Shown piece after piece: positions 32,286-41,097 of a DNA stretch of 64,000 nt. Below the pieces are notes generated by a model, which ran no database searches, was not told the DNA's origin, and saw only the letters and a list, made by a program, of their open reading frames with translations. This DNA is from Candidatus Zhuqueibacterota bacterium (GTDB taxonomy: Bacteria; Zhuqueibacterota; Zhuqueibacteria; Residuimicrobiales; Krinioviventaceae), in the NCBI GenBank assembly GCA_016928775.1, contig JAFGKD010000019.1, positions 1 through 64,000 of the forward strand. The letters are read 5' to 3'. The position numbers and the translations under genes are program-made. The first letter of the stretch is position 1. Each line of letters opens with the position of its first letter.

Positions 32286-34133
32286 TTGAATAAACACTTT
32301 CCGGTCAAAAGCAATTTCCTCCTCGAAATTTTTCTCTACCTTTTATCTTTCGGTCTGTCATATATTTTTGCCTTTATCATCAGGCTGGAAGGTGATGTCC
32401 CGCCTGAACTCTGGGTGATCATCAAAAAGTCATTCACTTTCGTTATCCTGTTTAGAACCGCGGCCTTTTTGCTGTTCCGGGTCTTTCATGGTCAATGGCG
32501 CTATTGCAGCATTTTGGATGTCATCGCTATTTTTAAGGCGATCAGTCTAAGCTCCATTTTGATCGTGGGATTTTTCTACTTCCTTTTCACTTTTCAGGGC
32601 GTTCCGCGCAGCGTTTTTATTATCGACTGGATGCTTCTCACATTAGTGGTCAGCGGCATCCGTTTTTCACGACGGCTGTTGAAAGAGATTTTGATCAATA
32701 CATCGCCGCACGTTAAAAAAGTGCTCATCGTTGGCGCAGGTGAATTGGGTAAAAATCTGATCAATGAGATGAAATCAAATTGGGAGAGCGGCTACAATCC
32801 TGTCGCTTTGGTTGATGATGATCCGAAAAATCTCAATCAGGTCTATTACGGCGTGAAGGTGCTGGGCACGCGGATGAGCATCCCGCATATTGCCAGCACC
32901 AAAAAAATTGACGAGATCATTATCACCATACCCTGCACATCCGGCAAAATCATCCGGGAAACCACCAGCTTGTGCCGACTCTCGCACACGCCGTTCAAGA
33001 TACTCTCCACTAACAATGGTCGCATTGATCAGCGGACGCTCATTGATCGAATTCGCAAGATTGATATCCAGGATTTAATCGGGAGAAAACAGATTCATAT
33101 TAATTATGATGAGATGGGGCAATTTTTTAAAGACAAGCGCATTGTAGTGACCGGTGCCGCCGGTTCCATTGGTTCAGAGCTCTGTCGCCAAATAGCCAAT
33201 TTTCATCTCTCCAAACTCATCACCCTCGACCGGTCGGAGAACGGCCTGTTCTACCTGGACAGGGAGCTAAGTGATGCCTATCCTGATCTCGATTATTCTC
33301 TCGCTTTGGCGGATATTACGGATTACAACGAAACGCAGAGTTTCTTTTCCCGATTTAAACCCCATATTGTTTTTCATGCTGCCGCCTACAAGCATGTTCC
33401 GATGATGGAGCAGCATCCGTATCAAGCGATCAAAACGAACATCCTGGGGACAAAAAATGTCCTGGATATTGCGCTGGCAAACAATGTTGAAAAATTCATC
33501 ATGATTTCCACGGATAAAGCGGTGAATCCAACAAGCTATATGGGATTAACGAAACGGATCGCTGAAGATTTTGTCAAGATGGCCAATCAACAAGGCGAGA
33601 CAAAATGTATTTCTGTCCGATTTGGCAATGTGATCGGCAGCAGCGGCAGCGTTTTACGAATTTTCCAGGAACAGATCAGCAAAGGCGGACCCGTCACAGT
33701 GACCCATCCAGATGTTGCCCGATACTTTATGTCCATTCCCGAAGCGGTGATCCTGGTGTTGCAAGCCGCGTCTATGGGGCAGGGCGGGGATGTTTTTATC
33801 TTGAAAATGGGTGAACTGGTCAAAATTTATGATCTGGCCAAGGAGCTTATTTTGTTGGCCGGCCTGGTGCCGAATCAAGACATCAAAATTGATTTCACTG
33901 GACTGCGTCCGGGCGAAAAAATTATCGAACAGTTGTGGGAAGATTCTGAAAAATGTACGGAAGAGGTGAATGAAAATCTATTCGTCATCAAAAACGGCTG
34001 CGATGTAAAGACAATACTCAATGATAATTATATTCATGAATTGTTAGCCCTGGCCGTAAAAGATACCTCCGCATCAAACGGGTACAAGGCAAAATTGCGC
34101 TCCCTCATTTACGAGGTCGAGCCAGCGCATTAA
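32286..34133 (+). CDS. membrane-bound NDP-sugar 4,6-dehydratase (PglF/WbpM/CapD family)
   Basis: A 615-residue protein with four N-terminal membrane helices (residues ~8-125), a first Rossmann domain ('VLIVGAGELGKNLINEM', ~145) and a C-terminal SDR catalytic domain from ~280 ('VVTGAAGSIGSELCRQI', 'AAYKHVPMME', 'STDKAVNPTSYMGLTKR'). The family usually converts UDP-GlcNAc to the 4-keto-6-deoxy sugar for amino-sugar synthesis, which fits the DegT aminotransferase downstream. In the SDR active site the usual Tyr of YxxxK is Met ('SYMGLTKR'), as in PglF/FlaA1 enzymes. The start appears to be TTG with no nearby ribosome site, so the N-terminus is uncertain. Confidence 0.9.
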   Translation: MNKHFPVKSNFLLEIFLYLLSFGLSYIFAFIIRLEGDVPPELWVIIKKSFTFVILFRTAAFLLFRVFHGQWRYCSILDVIAIFKAISLSSILIVGFFYFLFTFQGVPRSVFIIDWMLLTLVVSGIRFSRRLLKEILINTSPHVKKVLIVGAGELGKNLINEMKSNWESGYNPVALVDDDPKNLNQVYYGVKVLGTRMSIPHIASTKKIDEIIITIPCTSGKIIRETTSLCRLSHTPFKILSTNNGRIDQRTLIDRIRKIDIQDLIGRKQIHINYDEMGQFFKDKRIVVTGAAGSIGSELCRQIANFHLSKLITLDRSENGLFYLDRELSDAYPDLDYSLALADITDYNETQSFFSRFKPHIVFHAAAYKHVPMMEQHPYQAIKTNILGTKNVLDIALANNVEKFIMISTDKAVNPTSYMGLTKRIAEDFVKMANQQGETKCISVRFGNVIGSSGSVLRIFQEQISKGGPVTVTHPDVARYFMSIPEAVILVLQAASMGQGGDVFILKMGELVKIYDLAKELILLAGLVPNQDIKIDFTGLRPGEKIIEQLWEDSEKCTEEVNENLFVIKNGCDVKTILNDNYIHELLALAVKDTSASNGYKAKLRSLIYEVEPAH

Positions 34134-34149
34134 ATTGACGACGATCTTG

Positions 34150-34337
34150 ACGCGGCCACATTTTGAGTCACTGATGCTCACAGCTCGGCCTTTGGCCGCA
34201 GCCAAATTACAAGCCACGGATGCGCACGGATGAACACGGATTTTTCGGTTTTGCCTCGACAAAGCGTTGGGACTGGAGGCTAAATAGGCTTAAAATGAAT
34301 GATATGATCTGTGTTTCATCCGTGAAAATCCGTGGCT
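34150..34337 (+). repeat. dispersed repeat, copy 3
   Basis: Reverse complement of copy 2. A leader 'GGCCTTTGGCCGCAGCCAAA' is followed by a core from 'AGCCACGGATGCGCACGGAT' (34212) to 'GTGAAAATCCGTGGCT' (34337). It fills the gap between the 4,6-dehydratase and WecA-like genes and is oriented with them. Confidence 0.88.
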
Positions 34338-34383
34338 AATAAATTGAAAAAAGTTTTATTTATTTGCAGTGTTGAGTCGCTAA

Positions 34384-35319
34384 ATGCACACTTTATTTCT
34401 GTACAATCAATTATGGCGTTTACCGCTTTTATGTTGTGTATTCACCATTGTGTTGATTCCGTACTGTATTCGAATTGCCAGCCTGATGCATGCCATCGAT
34501 AAACCCGGTGCTTTAAAAATTCACAGCACAGCAACCCCAAGATGCGGGGGCATGGCCATTTTTACAAGCATCATTTTCTCGCTAATACTATTTCCATCGA
34601 TTTTGGCTCTTTTGCCGGTTGTCAGTGTGATTTTTTTCAGCGCCAGTATGTCGGGTATCTTTGTATTAGGGGTGGTTGATGATATCAAAAATTTGCCGGC
34701 TGGTAAAAAGCTTTTATGGCAAATGTTGTGCACATTCGTGGTCGTACTTGGCCTGGCCACACTCTATCGCACAGAATTAATCGTTGTGCTGCCACTGTTT
34801 GTTTACATTCTTTTTTTTACAAATTCATTTAACCTGATAGATGGCATGGATGGTCTTGCCGGCGGTCTGGCTTTTATCGCTGCCATGGCGCTTGCGATAG
34901 TGGCATTTTTCATGCGTCACCAGGTTGTCCTGTTTTTTTCGCTGCTCCTCGCCGGTTGTGCGGCCGGATTTCTTGTCTTTAATAGTCATCCGGCAAAAAT
35001 ATTTCTGGGTGATTGCGGGAGCACATTTTTGGGTTTTACCCTGGCAGTTTTATCAGGGATGTTATGGCTCAAGTCAAACAACACCCTTTTATTCATCCCG
35101 TTGCTGCTGATCACATCTGTTCCTTTATGTGATACAACCGCTGTTTTACTGAAGCGAATCATTCACAAAAAACCCATCCTGGCCGGTGACAGGAACCATC
35201 TTTATGATATGCTGCTGCGTAAAGGTTTCAGCATGAGTCAAACCCTTGTCACTTTTTATTTTGCAGCGATTCTGTTTGCAGTGCTGGGTCTTGTCATTTT
35301 TATTATGTTCATGCAATAA
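34384..35319 (+). CDS. undecaprenyl-phosphate sugar-1-phosphate transferase (WecA/MraY family)
   Basis: A 311-residue inner-membrane enzyme with about ten helices that starts repeat-unit synthesis by moving a sugar-1-phosphate onto undecaprenyl phosphate. Family motifs in order: 'KIHSTATPRCGGMAI', 'VVDDIKNLPAGKKLLWQ' (the catalytic DD), 'NSFNLIDGMDGLAGG', 'FLGDCGSTFLGF' and the His-rich cytosolic loop here reduced to 'DRNHLYDMLLRKG'. Likely substrates are UDP-GlcNAc or a related 6-deoxy sugar; specificity is not predictable. The gene sits between two repeat copies together with the aminotransferase. Confidence 0.9.
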   Translation: MHTLFLYNQLWRLPLLCCVFTIVLIPYCIRIASLMHAIDKPGALKIHSTATPRCGGMAIFTSIIFSLILFPSILALLPVVSVIFFSASMSGIFVLGVVDDIKNLPAGKKLLWQMLCTFVVVLGLATLYRTELIVVLPLFVYILFFTNSFNLIDGMDGLAGGLAFIAAMALAIVAFFMRHQVVLFFSLLLAGCAAGFLVFNSHPAKIFLGDCGSTFLGFTLAVLSGMLWLKSNNTLLFIPLLLITSVPLCDTTAVLLKRIIHKKPILAGDRNHLYDMLLRKGFSMSQTLVTFYFAAILFAVLGLVIFIMFMQ

Positions 35320-35340
35320 CGCTCAAATAGGCATCTGGTC

Positions 35341-36588
35341 ATGACGAAAATTCCTTTATCACATCCGTATTTAACCTCCTCAGAAAAAAGACTTGTTTTG
35401 CAGGTGTTGAATGGCGCACAACTGAGTTTGGGGCCACGCCTTGACGAGTTTGAACATCGACTTGCGGACTATGTTGGGGCCACATATGCCGTCGCGGTGA
35501 ACAGCGGTACCAGCGCTTTGCATCTTTGCATCAAATCTTTGAATATCCGGGAAGGTGACGAGGTCATCACGACACCTTTTAGTTTTATTGCCTCGGCAAA
35601 TTGCATTCTGTATGAGAAGGCCAGGCCAGTGTTCGTCGATATTGATCCCTTGACCTTTAATATTGATCCCGGCAAGATTGAGGAAAATATCAATTCAAAA
35701 ACCCGGGCCATTTTGCCGGTGCATGTGTTTGGTTTGCCCTGCGATATGACCAGAATGAAAGCGATTGCACAACAGCACAATTTGTATATCATTGAAGATG
35801 CCTGCGAAGCACTGGGGGCCAAGTGCCTGCTGCGTGATCCGGCTAAAATGCCCCCGTTACACTATCATAAAGTCGGTGCCATTGGCGATTGTGGTGCCTT
35901 TGGTTTTTACCCAAATAAGCAGATGACGACCGGTGAGGGCGGTCTTGTGGTCACGAATAATGTACATATTGCTACGAGCTGCAGGTCATTGCGCAATCAG
36001 GGTAGAAGTGAAAATCCGGCATGGCTTGAGCATACTCAATTGGGATATAATTACCGTTTGAGTGACATCAACTGTGCGATCGGCATCGCTCAACTGCAGA
36101 AATTACACACGATCCTCAGGTTGAGAGAAAGAGTAGCGCATTGGTATAACGAGCGATTGCACCGTTTGGAAGAAATTGTTACGCCGTTTCAATCCATCAC
36201 CTGTCGACGCAGCTGGTTCGTCTATGTTTGTCGATTGTCGGACGATTTCAGCAAAAATGATCGCAACAGCATCCTGGATCAGTTGCGAGCGAGCGGCATT
36301 GAATGTCGCGACTATTTTCCGCCAATCCATCTGCAACCTTTTTATGCCAGGATGTTCGGCTATAAAAAAGGAGACTTTCCGGTTGCCGAACATGTCGCGG
36401 AGCGCACGATCGCCTTGCCGTTTTTCACTAACATGAGCGAGGAACAAGTCGATTATGTCTGTAAAAGACTGTGTCGAATCGTGCAAAAGCTGAAAAGTGA
36501 AAAAAGTGTACCCTCAAAAGATCGTCGCAATGGCCAAAAACTTTGCCGTCCGAGCTGTATAGAATACGATTGGCAACGCGATAGATAA
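35341..36588 (+). CDS. DegT/DnrJ/EryC1/StrS-type sugar aminotransferase
   Basis: A 415-residue PLP enzyme predicted to aminate a keto-sugar nucleotide. Visible are 'NSGTSALHLCI' (phosphate binding), 'TPFSFIASANCI', 'VHVFGLPCDM', 'IIEDACEALGAK' (PLP Asp) and the Schiff-base Lys in 'FGFYPNKQMTTGEGG'. 'YNYRLSDINCAIGIAQL' and 'FPPIHLQPFY' are standard for the family. The last ~35 residues (after 'CKRLCRIVQKL') are extra and basic. It probably acts on the product of the 4,6-dehydratase two genes upstream. The WecA-like gene precedes it by 21 bases. Confidence 0.93.
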   Translation: MTKIPLSHPYLTSSEKRLVLQVLNGAQLSLGPRLDEFEHRLADYVGATYAVAVNSGTSALHLCIKSLNIREGDEVITTPFSFIASANCILYEKARPVFVDIDPLTFNIDPGKIEENINSKTRAILPVHVFGLPCDMTRMKAIAQQHNLYIIEDACEALGAKCLLRDPAKMPPLHYHKVGAIGDCGAFGFYPNKQMTTGEGGLVVTNNVHIATSCRSLRNQGRSENPAWLEHTQLGYNYRLSDINCAIGIAQLQKLHTILRLRERVAHWYNERLHRLEEIVTPFQSITCRRSWFVYVCRLSDDFSKNDRNSILDQLRASGIECRDYFPPIHLQPFYARMFGYKKGDFPVAEHVAERTIALPFFTNMSEEQVDYVCKRLCRIVQKLKSEKSVPSKDRRNGQKLCRPSCIEYDWQRDR

Positions 36589-36610
36589 AATTATACTTTT
36601 ATCATTTATA

Positions 36611-36786
36611 TGCCACTGATGCACCTGGCGCGGCTTTTGGCCGCAGCCAAATTACAAGCCACTGATGCACACGGATGAGCACGGATTTTTATTTTGGCCT
36701 TGCTTCAAGACAGTTTTTGGATTGAAGGTTAAAAAGGACTAAAAAGAATGGTATTATCTGTGTTTCATCCGTGAAAATCCGTGGCT
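36611..36786 (+). repeat. dispersed repeat, copy 4
   Basis: Same orientation as copy 3. The leader has 'TTTTGGCCGCAGCCAAATTA', and the core runs from 36657 to 'GTGAAAATCCGTGGCT' at 36786. It is more diverged in the middle than the other copies. It fills the gap after the aminotransferase gene. Confidence 0.85.
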
Positions 36787-36827
36787 CATAAACTTTTCTA
36801 AAAAACACAATTTTGTTGCCTTGTAGC

Positions 36828-37775
36828 ATGGCTAAAAATACAAATCAAACTAATGATTCTTTGGTGAGCATCGGTATGCCGGTGTATAACGGCCAACGTT
36901 TTCTACGGAAAGCAATAGAGTCATTGTTGCATCAGACATTTGAAAATTTTGAGCTCATCATTTCTGATAATGCATCAACAGACGCAACGCCCGAGATATG
37001 CCAGGATTACGCCAGGCACGACCGCAGGATAAGGTTCATTCGAAATACCACAAATCTTGGGGCAGCCAAAAATTACAACCGTGTTTTTGAATTGTCATCC
37101 GGTATGTATTTCAAATGGGCAGCAGCAGACGATTGCTGTGCTCCCAATTTTCTGGCTCGCTGTGTGGCGGTCCTCGAAAAAGAGACGAACGTCATTTTGG
37201 CATACCCAAAGACAAAAATTATCGATGAAAACGATGAGGAAATAGCAGAATACGATGACGGTATACATTTGAAATCTTTATCAGCAGCCGGACGGTTTTT
37301 GCAATTTATGTATTGTGTGGGCGAGTGTAATGCGGTTTTCGGACTGTTGCGCTCGGATGGTCTCAAAAAGACTCGGTTGATCGGCAATTATATTGGCGCG
37401 GATGTGTGTCTGTTGGCTGAATTAAGCTTGTTGGGGCGATTTTACGAAATCCCTGATTATCTGTTTTTTCGACGCCACCATTCCGAAGCCTCAAGCGCCA
37501 AAAAGGATGTGCAGAGTCAATTGTTATTTTATGATCCAGCCAAAAACAAGCGTTTCGTTTTACCAAAATGGCGGCATTTTTTTGAGCATTATAAAAGTAT
37601 CAAACGCGTTGATATTCCGGCAACACAAAAGATTTTGCCGGCGCTCTATATTTTTGGCAGTTTGATCGTCGACAACAAGACCTACAGACGAGAGCTTGCC
37701 GGCGCATTAAAACGTGTTTTGAGATCAGGTACATCTCATAAAAAAATATATCATATTCAACGAGGGGTTTTATGA
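36828..37775 (+). CDS. family 2 glycosyltransferase
   Basis: A 315-residue GT-A enzyme. The ATG at 36828 is preferred to the TTG at 36813. 'LVSIGMPVYNGQRFLRKAIESLL' opens the nucleotide-sugar domain; 'IISDNASTDATPEIC' and the DxD-type 'WAAADDCCAPNF' follow. There is no membrane segment, so it acts at the cytosolic face, probably adding a sugar to the lipid-linked repeat unit. It overlaps rfbF by four bases (ATGA), so the two are co-translated. It is the first gene of a three-gene cassette bounded by repeat copies 4 and 5. Confidence 0.9.
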   Translation: MAKNTNQTNDSLVSIGMPVYNGQRFLRKAIESLLHQTFENFELIISDNASTDATPEICQDYARHDRRIRFIRNTTNLGAAKNYNRVFELSSGMYFKWAAADDCCAPNFLARCVAVLEKETNVILAYPKTKIIDENDEEIAEYDDGIHLKSLSAAGRFLQFMYCVGECNAVFGLLRSDGLKKTRLIGNYIGADVCLLAELSLLGRFYEIPDYLFFRRHHSEASSAKKDVQSQLLFYDPAKNKRFVLPKWRHFFEHYKSIKRVDIPATQKILPALYIFGSLIVDNKTYRRELAGALKRVLRSGTSHKKIYHIQRGVL

Positions 37776-38545
37776 AAGTAGCAATTCTTGCGGGTGGTTA
37801 TGGTACCCGTTTGGCCGAGGAAACGGATATCAGGCCAAAACCCATGGTTGAAATCGGCGGTTTTCCCATTCTCTGGCATATCATGATGGGCTATTCCTGT
37901 TACGGATTTAATAATTTTGTCATCGCGCTGGGCTACAAGGGCGAAGTCATAAAAAAATATATGATGGATTATTGTGCCCTCAATAGCGACTTGACCATCG
38001 ATTTTAAAAGTGGCGACGTGGTTTCGCATCGATCATTCAAGCAGGACTGGAAAGTTGATTTGGTGGACACCGGCAAACACACCCAGACGGGCGGCAGAAT
38101 AAAAAGACTGGCGCCCTATCTGAAGAATGGCACTTTTATGCTCACCTGGGGCGATGGTGTATCCGATGTGAATATTACCCGATTGCTCGAATTCCACAAG
38201 TCGCATGGCAAGTTAGCGACGGTGACCGCGGTGCGGCCTCCGGCACGTTACGGCTATATGAAGTTTAAAGATGAACAGGTGACGGAATTTACCGAAAAAC
38301 CGCAACTCGGGGAAGGATGGATTAATGGCGCCTTTTTTGTGCTGGAACCGGGTATTTTTGATTATATCAAAAGCGACGACACTGTCTGGGAACGCGAACC
38401 GCTGGAAAATTTAGCCCGGAACGGCGAGTTGGTGGCCTACAAGCACACATCCTTTTGGCAATGCATGGATACGTTGCGTGAGAAATATATTCTTGAATCT
38501 CTGTGGCAATCGAACCGAGCGCCCTGGAAAATATGGGAGAATTAA
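37772..38545 (+). CDS. rfbF: glucose-1-phosphate cytidylyltransferase
   Basis: A 257-residue enzyme making CDP-glucose. Diagnostic motifs are 'ILAGGYGTRLAEETDIRPKPMVEIGG', 'ILWHIMMGYSCYGFNNFVIALGYKG', 'VDTGKHTQTGGRIKRL', 'MLTWGDGVSDV' (metal Asp) and 'EFTEKPQLGEGWINGAFFVLE'. Length and sequence fit RfbF closely. The usual next enzyme, CDP-glucose 4,6-dehydratase (RfbG), is not in the window; instead a different SDR follows, one base after the stop. The pathway product is therefore open. Confidence 0.95.
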   Translation: MKVAILAGGYGTRLAEETDIRPKPMVEIGGFPILWHIMMGYSCYGFNNFVIALGYKGEVIKKYMMDYCALNSDLTIDFKSGDVVSHRSFKQDWKVDLVDTGKHTQTGGRIKRLAPYLKNGTFMLTWGDGVSDVNITRLLEFHKSHGKLATVTAVRPPARYGYMKFKDEQVTEFTEKPQLGEGWINGAFFVLEPGIFDYIKSDDTVWEREPLENLARNGELVAYKHTSFWQCMDTLREKYILESLWQSNRAPWKIWEN

Positions 38546-38546
38546 C

Positions 38547-39596
38547 ATGCGTCTACTTGTAACCGGTCACAAAGGTTATATCGGTACAGTGATGGTGCCG
38601 ATGCTGCTACAAGCGGGGTACGATGTTGTCGGGCTGGACAGTGATCTCTATCGCTGGTGTACATTTGGCGAGGACGGGATTGTTGATATTCCAGAGTTGA
38701 GCATGGATATCCGGGATGTCCAGCTGACTGATCTTTATGGATTTGATGCCATCATTCATCTCGCTGGATTGTCGAATGATCCGCTGGGTGACTTGCATCC
38801 GCACTTGACCTATGACATCAATTTCAAAGCGTCCGTTCGTTTGGCGACACTCGCCAAACAAGCGGGGGTGCGGCGTTTTTTGTTCTCATCATCCTGCAGC
38901 AATTATGGGGCGGCTGGAAATGAGATGCTGACCGAGAATGCCACATTTTGTCCAGTTACCCACTATGCCCGCTCCAAAGTTTTGGTCGAGCATCATGTGG
39001 CAAAATTAGCGGATGAAAATTTTTGTCCGACATTTTTGCGAAATGCAACCGCCTATGGCGTCTCGCCGCGACTGCGTTTTGATCTGGTGCTTAATAATTT
39101 GGTGTCATGGGCCTGTACCACGGGACGGGTCTTTTTGAAAAGTGACGGCACGGCCTGGCGGCCTATTGTGCATATAGAGGATATTTCGCGCGCCTTTATT
39201 GCTGTGCTTGATGCACCGGTTGACCTGGTTTTTAATCAGGCATTTAACGTGGGGATAAATACCGAAAATTATCGGGTTCGCGATATCGCCAGAATCGTCA
39301 AAGAGACTGTCCCGAATTGTGAAATTGAATTTGCGTCGAGTGCTAGTCCGGATAAACGCAACTATCGAGTTGATTGCAGCAAGGTGAAAAACAGGCTTGC
39401 GCAATTTAACCCGCACTGGAATGCCGCCAAAGGTGCAGCCTCTGTTTATAAAGCTATTCAAAAATACGGACTAGCGCTCGATGATTTTGAAGGCCCTCGG
39501 TACAAGCGTGTTGCCCATATAAAGTATTTGTTAGAGACGGGTTTGTTGGATTACGAACTACGCTGGACAAAAGTCGCCGAGCCGGCAGTAGTATAA
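38547..39596 (+). CDS. NAD-dependent sugar epimerase/dehydratase (extended SDR)
   Basis: A 349-residue SDR. The ATG at 38547 follows 'GGGAGAA' and gives an N-terminus starting at the nucleotide-binding strand; the track ORF starting inside rfbF is not used. NAD site 'VTGHKGYIG', 'IHLAGLSNDP', active-site Ser block 'FSSSCSNYG', catalytic 'YARSK' (YxxxK), and 'WRPIVHIEDISRAF'. This subtype is often encoded beside RfbF and C-methyltransferases in surface-sugar loci; it is not a standard RfbG. Its likely role is a 4-keto reduction, epimerisation or dehydration step on a CDP- or other NDP-hexose. Confidence 0.88.
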   Translation: MRLLVTGHKGYIGTVMVPMLLQAGYDVVGLDSDLYRWCTFGEDGIVDIPELSMDIRDVQLTDLYGFDAIIHLAGLSNDPLGDLHPHLTYDINFKASVRLATLAKQAGVRRFLFSSSCSNYGAAGNEMLTENATFCPVTHYARSKVLVEHHVAKLADENFCPTFLRNATAYGVSPRLRFDLVLNNLVSWACTTGRVFLKSDGTAWRPIVHIEDISRAFIAVLDAPVDLVFNQAFNVGINTENYRVRDIARIVKETVPNCEIEFASSASPDKRNYRVDCSKVKNRLAQFNPHWNAAKGAASVYKAIQKYGLALDDFEGPRYKRVAHIKYLLETGLLDYELRWTKVAEPAVV

Positions 39597-39599
39597 CGA

Positions 39600-39796
39600 G
39601 CAGCCGCAGGCCGCAGCCAAATATTGAGCCACGGATGAATCCAGCGCGGCCTTTGGCCGCACCCAAATTTTAAGCCACTGATACACACGGATGAACACGG
39701 ATTTTTCGGCTTTGCTTCGAGAAAGTTTTGGGACTGGAGGTTAAAAAGATTAAAATGAATGATATGATCTGTGTTTCATCCGTGAAATCCGTGGCT
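39600..39796 (+). repeat. dispersed repeat, copy 5, with duplicated leader
   Basis: A partial first leader ('GGCCGCAGCCAAATATTGAG') is followed by a second leader ('GCGGCCTTTGGCCGCACCCA') and the full core from 39673 to 39796. Same orientation as copies 3 and 4. The doubled leader suggests an internal duplication or two overlapping insertions. Confidence 0.86.
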
Positions 39797-39849
39797 CATA
39801 GAGTATACAAAAAAGTACAGATTTTTTGTCTTGTAGTACGGAGGATGTT

Positions 39850-41082
39850 ATGATTAACGGATCACATGCCCCTTGTCGTTCTTGTGGATATGACAAGCTG
39901 GAAGAGATACTTGCATTTGGGCGAACGTCTTTGGCAGACAGACTTCTCACAAAGGAGCAACTTGAAAAGCCGGAACAAAGTGCCTATCTCGACCTCGTGC
40001 TGTGCCCGCAGTGCACCCTCGTGCAGATCAGCGAAACCGTCCCGCCCGAGGTTTTATTTGATGAAAACTATCCCTACTTTTCTTCTGTCTCCAAGACGTT
40101 GCTGGCACATTCGCGGGACAATGCGCTCGATCTCATCAGGCGCCAGCAGCTCAATTCCGGGAGTTTGGTGATTGAATTGGCCAGCAATGACGGCTATATG
40201 TTGCGGAATTTTGTCGAAAAAGGGATTCCGGTTCTCGGCATTGATCCCTCTCGAGCGCCGGCTCAAGTTGCCGAACAAGCGGGTATCCCGACGCGCTGTA
40301 CGTTTTTCAGCCAGGCCGTTGCCAGGGATTTGGTGCGCGAGGGGCGATTGGCTGATCTCGTCATTGCCAACAATGTATTGGCGCACGTCGCTGAGCTCAA
40401 CGGATTCGTCGCCGGCATCGCAGCGATATTAAAGCCAAACGGCCTGCTCGTCGTTGAGGTGCCATATGTGATTGATCTCATCGAAAACTGTGAGTTTGAT
40501 ACGATTTATCACCAGCATTTATGCTATTTTTCGGTCACGGCCCTTGATCGGCTGTTCAGAAATCATTGGCTCTATCTGAACGATATCAAACACCTTGATA
40601 TCCACGGCGGATCGCTGCGATTGTATGTTTCGCATGTCGAAAACGTCGAACAATCGGTCAAAGCATATCTCAGGCAAGAACAAGACCAGCATATAGAGCA
40701 GCTTTCCTATTACAAGGATTTTACAGCGCAGGTTCGCCATATACGGCATGCTTTGCGCGACCGGCTGGAAAAATTGAAAGGGAAAGGTTATCGGATCGCG
40801 GCGTACGGCGCCGCTGCCAAAGCAACAACGCTGCTCAATTATTGCGGGATCGATAAACGATACCTCGACTATGTTGTCGATCTCAACGCTTTCAAACAGG
40901 GTCGCTACATGGGAAGTAACCATCTGCCGATTTTTCCGCCGGACAAACTGCTGCAGGATAAACCCGATTATGTCTTGCTGCTCGTGTGGAACTTTGCCAA
41001 AGAAATTTTGCAGCAGCAGCAGGCTTACAGGCAGGCGGGCGGGAAATTTATTATTCCTATACCGCAAATACATGTTGTGTAA
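39850..41082 (+). CDS. C-methyltransferase, TylC3/NovU-like
   Basis: A 410-residue three-part enzyme. The N-terminal zinc-binding domain has '[13 protein letters not shown]' plus 'CPQC' (Methyltransf_13 pattern). The SAM-binding core contains '[12 protein letters not shown]' and the active-site block '[10 protein letters not shown]'. The C-terminal Rossmann-like domain has '[17 protein letters not shown]' (Methyltransf_14 pattern). The family adds a methyl to carbon of keto-sugar nucleotides, giving branched-chain sugars. The ATG at 39850 has 'GGAGG' five bases upstream and is preferred to the track start. It is the first of three related genes in a row, directly after repeat copy 5. Confidence 0.9.
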   Translation: MINGSHAPCRSCGYDKLEEILAFGRTSLADRLLTKEQLEKPEQSAYLDLVLCPQCTLVQISETVPPEVLFDENYPYFSSVSKTLLAHSRDNALDLIRRQQLNSGSLVIELASNDGYMLRNFVEKGIPVLGIDPSRAPAQVAEQAGIPTRCTFFSQAVARDLVREGRLADLVIANNVLAHVAELNGFVAGIAAILKPNGLLVVEVPYVIDLIENCEFDTIYHQHLCYFSVTALDRLFRNHWLYLNDIKHLDIHGGSLRLYVSHVENVEQSVKAYLRQEQDQHIEQLSYYKDFTAQVRHIRHALRDRLEKLKGKGYRIAAYGAAAKATTLLNYCGIDKRYLDYVVDLNAFKQGRYMGSNHLPIFPPDKLLQDKPDYVLLLVWNFAKEILQQQQAYRQAGGKFIIPIPQIHVV

Positions 41083-41097
41083 ACCAAAGGTAAACGT

